The notes beneath the pieces are model-generated. The model saw nothing but the letters and a program-made list of their open reading frames with translations. It searched no databases and had not been told where the DNA came from. The position numbers and the translations under genes are program-made. Positions 16,973 through 25,447 of a stretch of DNA of 64,000 nucleotides are shown piece by piece. Numbering within the stretch: the first letter of the stretch is position 1; each line of letters starts with the position of its first letter. Origin of the DNA: CAZTDU01 sp050248795 (GTDB taxonomy: Bacteria; Pseudomonadota; Gammaproteobacteria; Burkholderiales; SG8-39). The stretch covers positions 24,473 through 88,472 of the forward strand of contig JBFWRS010000013.1 in the NCBI GenBank assembly GCA_050248795.1, in the 5' to 3' direction.

Positions 16973-17959
16973 ATGGACATCTTCCTGCAGCAGATGATCA
17001 ACGGCCTGACGCTGGGCAGCGTCTACGCCATCGTCGCGCTCGGCTACACGATGGTCTACGGCATCATCCAGCTGATCAATTTCGCGCACGGCGAAGTGGT
17101 GATGATCGGCGCGATGGTCGCTTTCTCCACGATCGGCGCGCTGGCCGGCAGCGGCATGCCCCCGGTGCTGGTGGTCGCCGCCGGGACGCTGTGTGCGATC
17201 CCGGTGTGCATGCTGGTCGCCTGGACCGTGGAGCGCTTCGCCTACCGGCCGCTGCGGCGCGCGCCGCGCCTGGCGCCACTGATCACCGCGATCGGCGTGT
17301 CGATCATCCTGCAGCACCTGGCGGTGCTGGTGTGGACGCGCAACATCATCGCCTTCCCGCAGATCATGAAGAACACCGTGCATCACGTCGGCGGCGCGAC
17401 GATCACCAACGTGCAGATCGCGATCCTCGGCATGTGCGTCGCGATCATGGCGGCGCTTGCGTTCCTGGTCTACCGCACCCGGCTCGGCACCGCGATGCGC
17501 GCCACGGCGCAGAACCCGCAGGTCGCCGGCCTGATGGGCGTGGACATCAACCGCGTCATCGGCGCGACCTTCCTCATCGGCGCGGCGCTGGGCGCGGTTG
17601 CGGGCGTGATGGTTGGCACCTATTACGGCGTCGCGCAGTACACCATGGGCTCGATCCTCGGCCTCAAGGCCTTCGCCGCGGCGGTGCTCGGCGGCATCGG
17701 CAACATCCCGGGCGCGATGCTAGGCGGGCTGGTGCTGGGCGTGGTCGAGGCGCTGGGCGCCGGCTACATCGGTGACCTCACCGACCTGTGCCGCATCGCC
17801 GGCGTGTCCGACTGGCTCACCGCGCGCTGCAAGGCGGATTCGCACTTCATCCTCTTCGGCTCCAACTACCAGGACGTGTTCGCGTTCGTGGTGCTGATCC
17901 TGGTGCTGGTGTTCCGTCCGTCCGGGCTGCTGGGCGAGCGCGTCGGGGACCGGGCGTGA
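16973..17959 (+). CDS. livH: Branched-chain amino acid ABC transporter permease LivH
   Basis: A 328-residue inner-membrane permease beginning MDIFLQQMINGLTLGSVYAI, the canonical LivH start, with about eight helices. Motifs VYGIIQLINFAHGEVVMIGA and AVLGGIGNIPGAMLGGLVLG are characteristic. An insert near residues 260-300 (GDLTDLCRIAGVSDWLTARC) is longer than in E. coli LivH but is seen in betaproteobacterial homologs. The stop overlaps the livM GTG (GTGA). It pairs with LivM to form the channel for branched-chain or related amino acids. Confidence 0.94.
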   Translation: MDIFLQQMINGLTLGSVYAIVALGYTMVYGIIQLINFAHGEVVMIGAMVAFSTIGALAGSGMPPVLVVAAGTLCAIPVCMLVAWTVERFAYRPLRRAPRLAPLITAIGVSIILQHLAVLVWTRNIIAFPQIMKNTVHHVGGATITNVQIAILGMCVAIMAALAFLVYRTRLGTAMRATAQNPQVAGLMGVDINRVIGATFLIGAALGAVAGVMVGTYYGVAQYTMGSILGLKAFAAAVLGGIGNIPGAMLGGLVLGVVEALGAGYIGDLTDLCRIAGVSDWLTARCKADSHFILFGSNYQDVFAFVVLILVLVFRPSGLLGERVGDRA

Positions 17960-19014
17960 CGCGCGCGGGCGGCGTTCCGGCACGGGTGTGGATCGCCGGC
18001 GCGCTGATCGTCGCGGTGCTGCTCGCGCTGCCCTTCGCGCTTGCCTACGCCGGCACCGCGTGGGTGCGCATCGCCAACCTTGCCATACTGTATGTGCTGC
18101 TCGCGCTCGGACTGAACATCGTCGTCGGCTTCGCCGGGCTGCTGGACCTCGGCTACATCGCCTTCTATGCAGTGGGCGCGTACGTGTACGCGTTGCTGGC
18201 GAGCCCGCATTTCGGGCTGCACTTGCCGTTCTGGGTGATCCTGCCGATCGGTGCCGCGGTCGCGGCGCTGTTCGGCGTGCTGCTTGGCGCGCCGACGCTG
18301 AAGCTGCGCGGCGACTACCTTGCCATCGTCACGCTGGGCTTCGGCGAGATCATCCGCATCTTCCTCAACAACCTGTCGCGCCCGCTGAACATCACCAACG
18401 GCCCGCAGGGGATCTCTCGCATCGACCCGGTGAGCATAGGCGATTTCAGCTTCGCGAAGGGCGAGCGCATATTGGGCGTCGATTTCAGCGGGCCGATGAA
18501 GTACTACTACCTGCTGCTCGTGTTCATGGCGCTCATCATTGTCGTCAACGTGCGGCTGCAGAATTCGCGCATCGGCCGCGCCTGGGAGGCGATCCGGGAA
18601 GACGAGACCGCGGCGCGCGCCACCGGCATCAACACCACCGCGATCAAGCTGCTTGCGTTCGCGATGGGCGCCACCTTCGGCGGCATCGCGGGCGGCATGT
18701 TCTCGGCGATCCAGGGCTTCATCTCGCCGGAAAGCTTCGTGCTGGTCGAATCGATCATGGTGGTGGCGATGGTGGTGCTCGGCGGCATGGGCAACATCTG
18801 GGGCGTGGTACTCGGCGCGATGCTGTTGTCCTTCGTGCCCGAATTGCTGCGCTGGACCGTGGCGCCGCTGCAGCAGGCCCTCTTCGGCCGGATGCTGGTC
18901 GAACCCGAGGTCATCCGCATGCTGATATTCGGCCTCGCGCTGGTGCTGGTGATGCTCTACCGGCCGGCCGGGCTGCTGCCCTCGGCGGTGCGCAAGCGCG
19001 AGTTTGCGGCGTGA
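17956..19014 (+). CDS. livM: Branched-chain amino acid ABC transporter permease LivM
   Basis: A 352-residue permease. GTG at 17956 overlaps the livH stop; the protein starts MTRAGGVPARVWIAGALIVA. The LivM core is visible: LALGLNIVVGFAGLLDLGYI, the loop APTLKLRGDYLAIVTLGFGE and SRIGRAWEAIREDETAARAT, which contacts the ATPase. About nine helices. It forms a heterodimer with LivH in the inner membrane. Its stop in turn overlaps the livG GTG, again GTGA, so livHMG are translationally coupled. Confidence 0.94.
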   Translation: MTRAGGVPARVWIAGALIVAVLLALPFALAYAGTAWVRIANLAILYVLLALGLNIVVGFAGLLDLGYIAFYAVGAYVYALLASPHFGLHLPFWVILPIGAAVAALFGVLLGAPTLKLRGDYLAIVTLGFGEIIRIFLNNLSRPLNITNGPQGISRIDPVSIGDFSFAKGERILGVDFSGPMKYYYLLLVFMALIIVVNVRLQNSRIGRAWEAIREDETAARATGINTTAIKLLAFAMGATFGGIAGGMFSAIQGFISPESFVLVESIMVVAMVVLGGMGNIWGVVLGAMLLSFVPELLRWTVAPLQQALFGRMLVEPEVIRMLIFGLALVLVMLYRPAGLLPSAVRKREFAA

Positions 19015-19781
19015 GTGCATTGCTCGAAGCCGCCGGCGTGTCGCGCAGCTTTGGCGGCGTGCAGGCGCTGCGCGATGTGAGCTTCGCGATCCGCGCCGGC
19101 GAGATCTACGGCCTGATCGGGCCGAATGGCGCTGGTAAAACGACGCTCTTTAACGTGCTCACCGGCCTGTACGAGCCGGGCGCCGGGAGTTTCACGCTGG
19201 CAGGCCGCCGGCTCACCGGGCTGAAGCCGCACCAGATCGTCGAGGCCGGTGTCGCGCGCACGTTCCAGAACATCCGCCTGTTCAGGAACCTTTCGGCGCT
19301 GGAGAACGTGATGATAGGCCGCCACGTGCGCAGCCGCGCCGGCGTCGTTGGTGCCATCCTGCGCGATGCGCGCACGCGCGCAGAAGAGCAGGCAATAGAA
19401 GCGCGCGCGCTGGAACTGCTTGAAAAGGTGGGCATCCGCGCGCGCGCCAACGACGCCGCGGGCAGCCTGTCGTACGGCGACCAGCGCCGCCTCGAGATCG
19501 CGCGTGCGCTCGCAACCGAGCCGAAGGTGCTTGCACTGGACGAGCCTGCGGCAGGCATGAATCCGGCAGAGACGCAGGCCTTGAAGGGATTGCTGCACCG
19601 CATCCGCGCCGGCGGCGTCACGCTGCTGCTGATCGAGCACGACATGCGCCTGGTGATGAACGTCTGCGACCGCGTGTTGGTGCTCGACTACGGCGAGCGC
19701 ATTGCGGAAGGCACGCCCGCGGACGTGCAGCGGGACCCGCGGGTCATCGAGGCCTATCTTGGCATCTCCAGCGCTGCTTGA
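19011..19781 (+). CDS. livG: Branched-chain amino acid ABC transporter ATPase LivG
   Basis: A 256-residue ABC ATPase with Walker A GPNGAGKTT (about 38-46), the LivG-specific VARTFQNIRLFRNLSALENV around residue 80, a signature loop LSYGDQRRLEIARALATEPK, Walker B VLALDEPAAGMNP and the switch His in LIEHDMRLVM. The signature has SYGDQ instead of SGGQ, normal for LivG. GTG at 19011 overlaps the livM stop. It powers uptake together with LivF. Its end overlaps the likely livF start by 23 bp. Confidence 0.94.
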   Translation: MSALLEAAGVSRSFGGVQALRDVSFAIRAGEIYGLIGPNGAGKTTLFNVLTGLYEPGAGSFTLAGRRLTGLKPHQIVEAGVARTFQNIRLFRNLSALENVMIGRHVRSRAGVVGAILRDARTRAEEQAIEARALELLEKVGIRARANDAAGSLSYGDQRRLEIARALATEPKVLALDEPAAGMNPAETQALKGLLHRIRAGGVTLLLIEHDMRLVMNVCDRVLVLDYGERIAEGTPADVQRDPRVIEAYLGISSAA

Positions 19782-20481
19782 AGTCAGCCGGCTGGAAGTG
19801 CGCTACGGCGGCATACGCGCGGTCAAGGGCGTCGATCTTGCGGTGGGCGAGGGCGAGCTGGTCTGCCTGATCGGTGCCAACGGCGCCGGCAAGACCACCA
19901 CGCTGCAGGCAATCTGCGGCCTGCTGCCCGCGCATGCGGGAAGCGTGACCTATGCCGGCAACGACACCTCGCGCCTGCCGGTGTTCGAGCTGCCGCGGCG
20001 CGGGCTGGTCATGGTGCCGGAGGGGCGCGGCATCTTCCCGCAGCTGAGCGTGGCGGAGAACCTGGCGATGGGCGCGTACACCCGCACCGACGCCGCGGTG
20101 GCCACGGACATCGCGCGCCAGTACGAGACCTTTCCGCGCCTGCGCGAGCGCAGCGCGCAGACCGCCGGCACGCTGTCCGGCGGCGAGCAGCAGATGCTGG
20201 CGATCGCGCGCGCGCTGATGGCGCGGCCGAAGCTCCTCTTGCTGGACGAACCGTCGATGGGCCTCGCACCGCTGCTGGTGGCGAAGATCTTCGACATCGT
20301 GCGCGACATCTCGCAGCAGGGCGTGACCATCCTGCTGGTGGAGCAGAACGCGCGCATGGCCCTCGAAATCGCCGACCGCGGCTACGTCATGGAATCTGGC
20401 GTCATCACGCTCGCCGATACCGCAGCGCGCCTGCTGGGCGACGCGCGGGTGCGCGAGGCCTATCTGGGCGAGACGCTCTAG
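19759..20481 (+). CDS. livF: Branched-chain amino acid ABC transporter ATPase LivF
   Basis: A 240-residue ABC ATPase. Walker A is GANGAGKTT, Walker B LLLLDEPSMGLAP, signature LSGGEQQMLAIARALM, all in the LivF style. I chose TTG at 19759 (MASPALLEVSRLEVRYGGIR) because it has GAGG 6 bp upstream and gives the family length; an upstream ATG at 19702 would add 19 residues lying inside livG. It closes the liv operon. Its TAG stop shares CTAG with the stop of the converging reductase gene. Confidence 0.92.
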   Translation: MASPALLEVSRLEVRYGGIRAVKGVDLAVGEGELVCLIGANGAGKTTTLQAICGLLPAHAGSVTYAGNDTSRLPVFELPRRGLVMVPEGRGIFPQLSVAENLAMGAYTRTDAAVATDIARQYETFPRLRERSAQTAGTLSGGEQQMLAIARALMARPKLLLLDEPSMGLAPLLVAKIFDIVRDISQQGVTILLVEQNARMALEIADRGYVMESGVITLADTAARLLGDARVREAYLGETL

Positions 20482-21506
20482 GCCGGATTGGCCGTGTCCG
20501 CCTGCGTAGTGAAGCTGTCGGCGTAGAACTCGTCCTCGGGCAACGCACACCTGACGATGAAGTCCGCGCGGGCCGAATCGACCATGACTGGCACGCCGCA
20601 GGCATAAACCTGGTGCGTGGACAGGTCGGGGAAGTCTTCCATCACCGCGCGGTGGACGAAGCCGGTGCGGCCGGTCCAGGCGTCCTCGGGCAGCGCGTCC
20701 GATATCACCGGCACGTAGCGCAGGTTCGGGTGGGATTGCGCCCAATCTTCTGCCAGTGCATTCAGGTACAGGTCGCGCGGCCGGCGCCCGCCCCAGTACA
20801 GCACCATCGGGCGCTCGATGCCCTTCTCGAACGCGTGCTCGAGGATGGACTTGATCGGCGCGAAGCCGGTGCCCGAGGCGACGAAGACGATCGGCTTCGT
20901 CGAATCCTCGCGCAGGAAGAAGGTGCCGTGCGGTCCCTCGAAGCGCAGGATGTCGCGCTCTTTCATCTTGCCGAAGACGTGGTCGGTGAACTGCCCGCCG
21001 GGTACGTGGCGTACGTGGACCTGAAGAAACTCGTCATCGTGCGGCGCATTCGCCATCGAGAAGCTGCGCCGCGAGCCGTCGCGCAGCAGGAACTCGATGT
21101 ACTGGCCGGCGAGGAACTGCAGGCGCTCGTTCGCAGGCAGCTTGAGCGATACGATCATGACGTCGTCGGTGACCTTCTCCAGCTTGTGCACCCGGCACGG
21201 CAGCGTGCGCACCGGGATGTCCTTGGCGGTGCCGACCGTGCGCGCTTCCAGCGTCAGGTCCGAGAGCGGCTTCGCCTGGCAGAACAGCAGCTTGCCCTGG
21301 GATTTCTCCAGGTCGGTCAGCGCTTTCATCTGGTAGCTGCCGTAATCGACCTCGCCGGCGATCAGCTTGCCCTTGCAGCTGCCGCAGGCGCCATTGCGGC
21401 AGCCGTAGGGCAGCACGAAGCCCTGGCGCAGTGCTGCGGTGAGGATGGTCTCGCCCTCCTCGACCTGGAAAGTGTGCCCGCTGGGCTGCAAGGTAACGGT
21501 GTGCAT
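20478..21506 (-). CDS. 2Fe-2S ferredoxin/FAD/NAD(P)H reductase (AscD-like)
   Basis: A 342-residue electron-transfer flavoprotein. Residues 1-90 are a plant-type [2Fe-2S] ferredoxin domain with C36, C41 and C44 (PYGCRNGACGSCKGK) and the fourth Cys in LLFCQAKP. Then come an FAD domain (RRSFSMANAP for FAD binding) and a NAD(P)H domain (FVASGTGFAPIKSILEHAFE, YACGVPVMV). In databases such betaproteobacterial proteins are often called CDP-6-deoxy-delta-3,4-glucoseen reductase, but no sugar genes are nearby, so it may instead be a general reductase partner for an oxygenase or other protein. Start ATG 21506 lies 26 bp from a divergent gene. Confidence 0.85.
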   Translation of the reverse strand: MHTVTLQPSGHTFQVEEGETILTAALRQGFVLPYGCRNGACGSCKGKLIAGEVDYGSYQMKALTDLEKSQGKLLFCQAKPLSDLTLEARTVGTAKDIPVRTLPCRVHKLEKVTDDVMIVSLKLPANERLQFLAGQYIEFLLRDGSRRSFSMANAPHDDEFLQVHVRHVPGGQFTDHVFGKMKERDILRFEGPHGTFFLREDSTKPIVFVASGTGFAPIKSILEHAFEKGIERPMVLYWGGRRPRDLYLNALAEDWAQSHPNLRYVPVISDALPEDAWTGRTGFVHRAVMEDFPDLSTHQVYACGVPVMVDSARADFIVRCALPEDEFYADSFTTQADTANPA

Positions 21507-21520
21507 GCTCTGCTCGCAAG

Positions 21521-21532
21521 TAAAATGGCGCC
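21521..21532 (+). promoter_or_regulatory. TAAAAT -10-like hexamer 6 bp before a start codon (possible leaderless mRNA)
   Basis: TAAAAT at 21521-21526 is followed by GGCGCC and the ATG at 21533, with no SD in between. If it is a -10 element, transcription would begin at or next to the ATG. I do not see a good -35 hexamer. The same spacing recurs before cyaY, aroK and glmU. Confidence 0.35.
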
Positions 21533-22363
21533 ATGAAGCGCCTGTTGATTGCAGGATACGGCGATATCGGCCGACGTGTCGCCGCCCGGCTGCCTTCGGG
21601 CGTGGAGATGCGCGCATTGTCGCGCACGCTCGGCGCCGACCTCGACCGGCCCGAGACGCTGGCTGCCTTCGCGGGATGGGCGGATGCGATCCTGCATGCC
21701 GCGCCGCCGCCCGCCGCGGATGATACAGACCCGCGCACCGGGAATCTACTCTCCGGTTTGCTCGCGGAGGGCCCGCCGAAGCGCATCGTCTATCTCAGCA
21801 CCAGCGGCGTGTACGGCGATTGCGCCGGCGCGTACGTCGACGAGATGCGGCCGGTGAACCCGATGTCCCCGCGTGCGAAACGCCGCGTCGACGCCGAACG
21901 CCAGTTGCAGCACTGGTGCGCCGCGCGCGGCGTCGCGCTGCTCGTGCTGCGCGTGCCGGGCATCTATGCAGCCGACCGGCTGCCGCTCGACAGGTTGCGC
22001 GCGCGCATCCCGGCGTTGCGCGCGGAAGACGACGGCTACACCAACCACATCCATGCCGAGGACCTGGCGTCGATCGTGCTGCGCGCACTGGCCGACGATG
22101 CACCCGCCGGCGTTTACAATGCCAGCGACGATTCCGCCCTGCGCTCGGGCGAGTGGCTCGACCTGGTCGCCGATCGCGCCGGCCTGCCGCGGCCGCCGCG
22201 CATCGCCAGGGACGAAGCCGCCGGACGGATCCCGGAGACGACGCTGTCGTTCATGCGCGAATCTCGGCGGCTGGTAAATGCGAAGATGAAGCGCGAGCTT
22301 GGCGTCGAGTTCGCCTATCCGACGGTGTTCGACGGCGTGCCGCATCTGGCCGCGGCGGCGTGA
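21533..22363 (+). CDS. NAD(P)-dependent epimerase/SDR-like protein (YeeZ type)
   Basis: A 276-residue atypical extended SDR. The Rossmann motif is GYGDIGRRVAARL (residues 8-20) with a shortened GxGxxG. VYLSTSGVYGDCAGAYVDEM contains the SDR Ser and Tyr region, although the usual YxxxK is not clearly kept (YVDEMRPVNP). The C-terminus has the family stretch AGVYNASDDSALRSGEWLDL. Members such as YeeZ are of unknown substrate. Its TGA overlaps the ATG of cutA by one base, so it heads an SDR-cutA-dsbD run. Confidence 0.82.
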   Translation: MKRLLIAGYGDIGRRVAARLPSGVEMRALSRTLGADLDRPETLAAFAGWADAILHAAPPPAADDTDPRTGNLLSGLLAEGPPKRIVYLSTSGVYGDCAGAYVDEMRPVNPMSPRAKRRVDAERQLQHWCAARGVALLVLRVPGIYAADRLPLDRLRARIPALRAEDDGYTNHIHAEDLASIVLRALADDAPAGVYNASDDSALRSGEWLDLVADRAGLPRPPRIARDEAAGRIPETTLSFMRESRRLVNAKMKRELGVEFAYPTVFDGVPHLAAAA

Positions 22364-22674
22364 TGCTGCTGGTGCTGACGAACCTGCCCGACCGCGCGTC
22401 TGCCGAGAAGCTGGCCGATGCGCTGGTCGAGGTCCGCGTCGCCGCCTGCGTGAGCATCCTCGCGCCATGCCGTTCGGTCTACCGCTGGAAGGGCGCGCTG
22501 CAACGGGACGAGGAGTACCCGGTGCTGATCAAGACGACGGCCGAGCGCTATGCCGCGCTCGAAGCGGCGATCCGCAAGCTGCATCCGTACGAACTTCCCG
22601 AAATCGTCGCGGTCCCAGTCGAACGCGGCCTGCCCGAATACCTGGCCTGGGTCGCCGAGGAAACCCGCCCCTGA
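22363..22674 (+). CDS. cutA: Divalent-cation tolerance protein CutA
   Basis: A 103-residue trimeric cytoplasmic protein. It shows the CutA core VLTNLPDRASAEKLADALVE, AACVSILAPCRSVYRWKG, then TTAERYAALEAAIRKLHPYE and the C-terminal ELPEIVAVPVERGLPEYLAW. CutA is linked genetically to copper tolerance in E. coli, though its biochemical role is unsettled. ATG 22363 overlaps the preceding stop, and its own TGA overlaps the dsbD ATG. The cutA-dsbD linkage is the same as in E. coli. Confidence 0.95.
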   Translation: MLLVLTNLPDRASAEKLADALVEVRVAACVSILAPCRSVYRWKGALQRDEEYPVLIKTTAERYAALEAAIRKLHPYELPEIVAVPVERGLPEYLAWVAEETRP

Positions 22675-24248
22675 TGCGCCGCCTGCTGCTCGTCCTGCTG
22701 ACCGTCTTCGCGGGGTTCGCCCACGGCCAGTTCCTCAAGCCCGCGCAGGGTGGGTCGCAGGACCTGCTCGAACCCGAGAAGGCGTTCGAGTTTTCCGCCC
22801 GCGCGCTGGACGAACGCTCGGTGGAGGTGCGCTTCCAGATCGCAGACGGCTACTACATGTACCGCGAGCGCTTCAAGTTCGCGGCACGCAACGCCGGTCT
22901 CGGTGCCGCGGAGCTGCCCGCCGGCATCCGCAAGAAGGACGAGTTCTTCGGCGACGTCGAGACCTATCGCAAGGAAGTGCGCATCCGCGTCCCAGTGGAG
23001 CACGCCGCCGGGCCGCTCGAACTGCAGGTGACCTCGCAGGGCTGCGCCGACATCGGCGTGTGCTATGCGCCGATGGACTCCACCGCGACGATCCGCCTGG
23101 CGGCATTCGGCGGCGATTCCCCCTCGCTCACGCAGGGACCACGCGTTGTCGAGCCCGAGGAGCGTGCATCGATCTTCTCCAGCGACCTGGACATTGCGCG
23201 CCTGTTCCAGGGCCATGTCGCGCTGGTGCTCGCCAGCTTCCTCGGCTTCGGCCTGCTGCTCGCGTTCACGCCCTGCGTGCTGCCAATGGTGCCCATCCTG
23301 TCCGGCATCATCGTCGGCGAAGGCAAGGGGGTGGGGAAGATGCGCGCCTTCCTGCTATCGCTTTCCTATGTGATGGGCATGGCGGTGGCCTACGCGCTCG
23401 CCGGGGTTGCCGCGGCGTATTCCGGCTCGCTGATCGCGGCGGCGCTGCAGAACGTCTGGGTGCTTACCGCGTTCGCGCTGGTGTTCGTCGCGCTCGCCGG
23501 GTCGATGTTCGGCTTCTACGAGCTGCAGTTGCCGGGCTTCCTGCGCCAGCCTCTGGCCGCCACCAGCCAGCGCCTGCCGGGCGGCAAGCTCGCGTCGGTA
23601 GCGACCATGGGCGTGTTCTCCGCCATCATCGTCAGCCCCTGCGTCGCGGCGCCGCTTGCCGGGGCGCTCTTGTACATCAGCCAGTCGCGCGACGTGGCGC
23701 TGGGCGGCGCGGCGCTGTTCGCCATGGCGCTGGGCATGGGCATTCCGCTGCTGGTGATCGGCGTGTCCGGCGGCGCGCTGTTGCCGCGCGCCGGCCCGTG
23801 GATGAACGGCGTGAAGAAGTTCTTCGGCGTCCTGCTGCTTGCGGTGGCGGCGTGGATCGTGTCGCCGCTGTTCCTGCCGGCGCCAGACCAAAGCAAGTAC
23901 ATGCAGGTGGCCTCGGTCGCCGAACTCGACGAGAAGCTGCGCGCGCCGGGCAAGCCGGTGATGCTGGATTTCTACGCCGACTGGTGCGTGTCCTGCAAGG
24001 AGATGGAGGCGTTCACGTTCTCCGATGCGCGCGTGAAGGCGAAGCTGCAGGGCATGCTGCTGCTGCAGGCCGATGTCACTGCCAACACGCCGGCGCACAA
24101 GGAACTGATGAAGCGGTTCTCGCTGTTCGGTCCGCCGGGCATCATTTTCTTCGACGCGCAGGGCCGCGAGATCCAGGGCCTGCGCGTGATCGGCTACCAG
24201 GACGCCGATCGCTTCCTGAAGACGCTGGAGCTCGCGCTCGGCCCCTAG
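22674..24248 (+). CDS. dsbD: Protein-disulfide reductase DsbD (fused alpha-beta-gamma)
   Basis: A 524-residue inner-membrane protein that carries electrons from cytoplasmic thioredoxin to periplasmic DsbC, CcmG and similar proteins. A signal peptide (1-18) precedes the periplasmic alpha domain (20-150) with redox pair C124/C130 in SQGCADIGVCYAP. Eight helices (about 180-420) carry the beta pair in FTPCVLPMVP and IVSPCVAAPL. The gamma thioredoxin domain has DWCVSCKEM. At 524 residues it is slightly shorter than E. coli DsbD. It is co-translated with cutA. A paralog of only the alpha domain is encoded at 62496. Confidence 0.96.
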   Translation: MRRLLLVLLTVFAGFAHGQFLKPAQGGSQDLLEPEKAFEFSARALDERSVEVRFQIADGYYMYRERFKFAARNAGLGAAELPAGIRKKDEFFGDVETYRKEVRIRVPVEHAAGPLELQVTSQGCADIGVCYAPMDSTATIRLAAFGGDSPSLTQGPRVVEPEERASIFSSDLDIARLFQGHVALVLASFLGFGLLLAFTPCVLPMVPILSGIIVGEGKGVGKMRAFLLSLSYVMGMAVAYALAGVAAAYSGSLIAAALQNVWVLTAFALVFVALAGSMFGFYELQLPGFLRQPLAATSQRLPGGKLASVATMGVFSAIIVSPCVAAPLAGALLYISQSRDVALGGAALFAMALGMGIPLLVIGVSGGALLPRAGPWMNGVKKFFGVLLLAVAAWIVSPLFLPAPDQSKYMQVASVAELDEKLRAPGKPVMLDFYADWCVSCKEMEAFTFSDARVKAKLQGMLLLQADVTANTPAHKELMKRFSLFGPPGIIFFDAQGREIQGLRVIGYQDADRFLKTLELALGP

Positions 24249-24263
24249 AAGCTGCAGCCGGCG

Positions 24264-25265
24264 CTATGCGCGCGCGAGCGCTTTCGCTGCGTCCAGCGCG
24301 AAGTAGGTGAGGATGCCGTCCGCGCCGGCGCGCTTCATGCCCAGAAGCGATTCCATGATCACGCCTTCGGCGAGCCAGCCGCGATCGACCGCGCCGCGCA
24401 GCATCGAGTATTCGCCCGATACCTGGTACACGTAGGTCGGCGCCTTGAACTCGTCCTTTACACGCCGCACGATGTCCAGGTACGGCATGCCCGGCTTCAC
24501 CATCACCATGTCGGCGCCCTCGGCGAGGTCCAGGCCGACTTCCCACAACGCCTCGTCGGAGTTGCCGGGGTCCATCTGGTAGGTCTTCTTGTCGCCCTTG
24601 CCGAGGTTGGCGGCCGAGCCCACCGCGTCGCGGAACGGTCCGTAGAAGCCCGAGGCGTATTTCGCCGAGTACGCCATGATCTTCGTGTGAATGTGCCCTG
24701 CCTTCTCCAGCGCCTGCCGGATGCGGCCGATGCGGCCGTCCATCATGTCCGAGGGCGCGACGATATCGACGCCGGCATTCGCCTGGCAGAGCGCCTGCTT
24801 TTCCAACACCCGCAGCGTGACGTCGTTGAGGATGTAGCCGGAACGGTCGGTGACGCCGTCCTGGCCGTGCGAGGTGTACGGATCGAGCGCGACGTCGGTC
24901 ATCACGCCCAGCTCGGGGAAGCGCTTCTTCAGCGCTGCGACCACGCGCGGCACCAGCCCCTTCGGATTGAACGCTTCGCGCCCGTCCAGCGTCTTCAGGC
25001 GCTGGTTCACCACCGGGAACAGCGCGATCACCGGGATGCGCAGCTTCAGGCACTGTTCGGCGACCGGCAGCAGGTGGTCCAGGCTCAGTCGCTCGACACC
25101 GGGCATCGACGCCACTTTCTCGCGACGGCCCTTGCCGTCGAGGACGAAGACCGGGTAGATCAGGTCGTCCGCGGTGAGTACCGACTCGCGCATCAGGCGC
25201 CGCGAGAAATCGTTCCGCCGCATGCGCCGCATGCGGACCGATGGAAAAGCGCCGTAGACGTTCAT
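24264..25265 (-). CDS. hemB: Delta-aminolevulinic acid dehydratase (porphobilinogen synthase), Mg type
   Basis: A 333-residue cytoplasmic enzyme that condenses two 5-aminolevulinate molecules to porphobilinogen in heme synthesis. The two Schiff-base lysines are K202 (MAYSAKYASGFYGPF) and K257 (MVMVKPGMPYLDI). The metal site reads TDVALDPYTSHGQDG (from T123), with Asp/Ala where zinc enzymes have cysteines, so this is the Mg-activated type known from Pseudomonas and Bradyrhizobium. I chose MNVYGAFPSVRMRRMRRNDF as the start because it matches homologs; an AT-rich TATAAA lies only 10 bp upstream and there is no SD. It converges with dsbD, with 15 bp between stops. Confidence 0.95.
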   Translation of the reverse strand: MNVYGAFPSVRMRRMRRNDFSRRLMRESVLTADDLIYPVFVLDGKGRREKVASMPGVERLSLDHLLPVAEQCLKLRIPVIALFPVVNQRLKTLDGREAFNPKGLVPRVVAALKKRFPELGVMTDVALDPYTSHGQDGVTDRSGYILNDVTLRVLEKQALCQANAGVDIVAPSDMMDGRIGRIRQALEKAGHIHTKIMAYSAKYASGFYGPFRDAVGSAANLGKGDKKTYQMDPGNSDEALWEVGLDLAEGADMVMVKPGMPYLDIVRRVKDEFKAPTYVYQVSGEYSMLRGAVDRGWLAEGVIMESLLGMKRAGADGILTYFALDAAKALARA

Positions 25266-25289
25266 CTGGTTGATTTTTATAAAGTATTC

Positions 25290-25447
25290 GCCGCACCCCG
25301 GCGATGGGGAACTTTCCCGATGGGAAGATATCTTATCTACAGACGGTTTCATTCGTCTCCCGCTTCTCCTCCCTGAGCGGGATGCCTTGACTCTACGTTA
25401 AGGCATTCAACCCCCGGTTTGTATCCCCTTACCGGGGGTTTCTTTTG
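25290..25447 (+). ncRNA. Candidate small RNA between hemB and engB
   Basis: No protein gene fits the gap between the hemB start and the engB stop. On the plus strand it has three hairpins in a row: CCCGCT/AGCGGG (about 25360-25382), ATGCCTT/AAGGCAT (about 25382-25407) and a strong U-tailed terminator (25409-25447). No plus-strand gene lies upstream: hemB and engB are both on the other strand, so the terminator has no known transcript to end. A short AT-rich element near 25270-25285 could hold a promoter. I do not recognise a known RNA family. It might instead act only as a 3' element of the oppositely directed engB. Confidence 0.4.
25409..25447 (+). terminator. Strong intrinsic terminator oriented to the plus strand
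   Basis: AACCCCCGGT at 25409-25418 pairs perfectly with ACCGGGGGTT at 25431-25440 across a 12-base loop, followed by TCTTTTG. The T-tract lies on the plus-strand side; on the minus strand the downstream bases (TTGAATGCC) are poorer in T. The engB stop codon (TTA at 25429-25431 on this strand) falls inside the structure. Confidence 0.75.
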
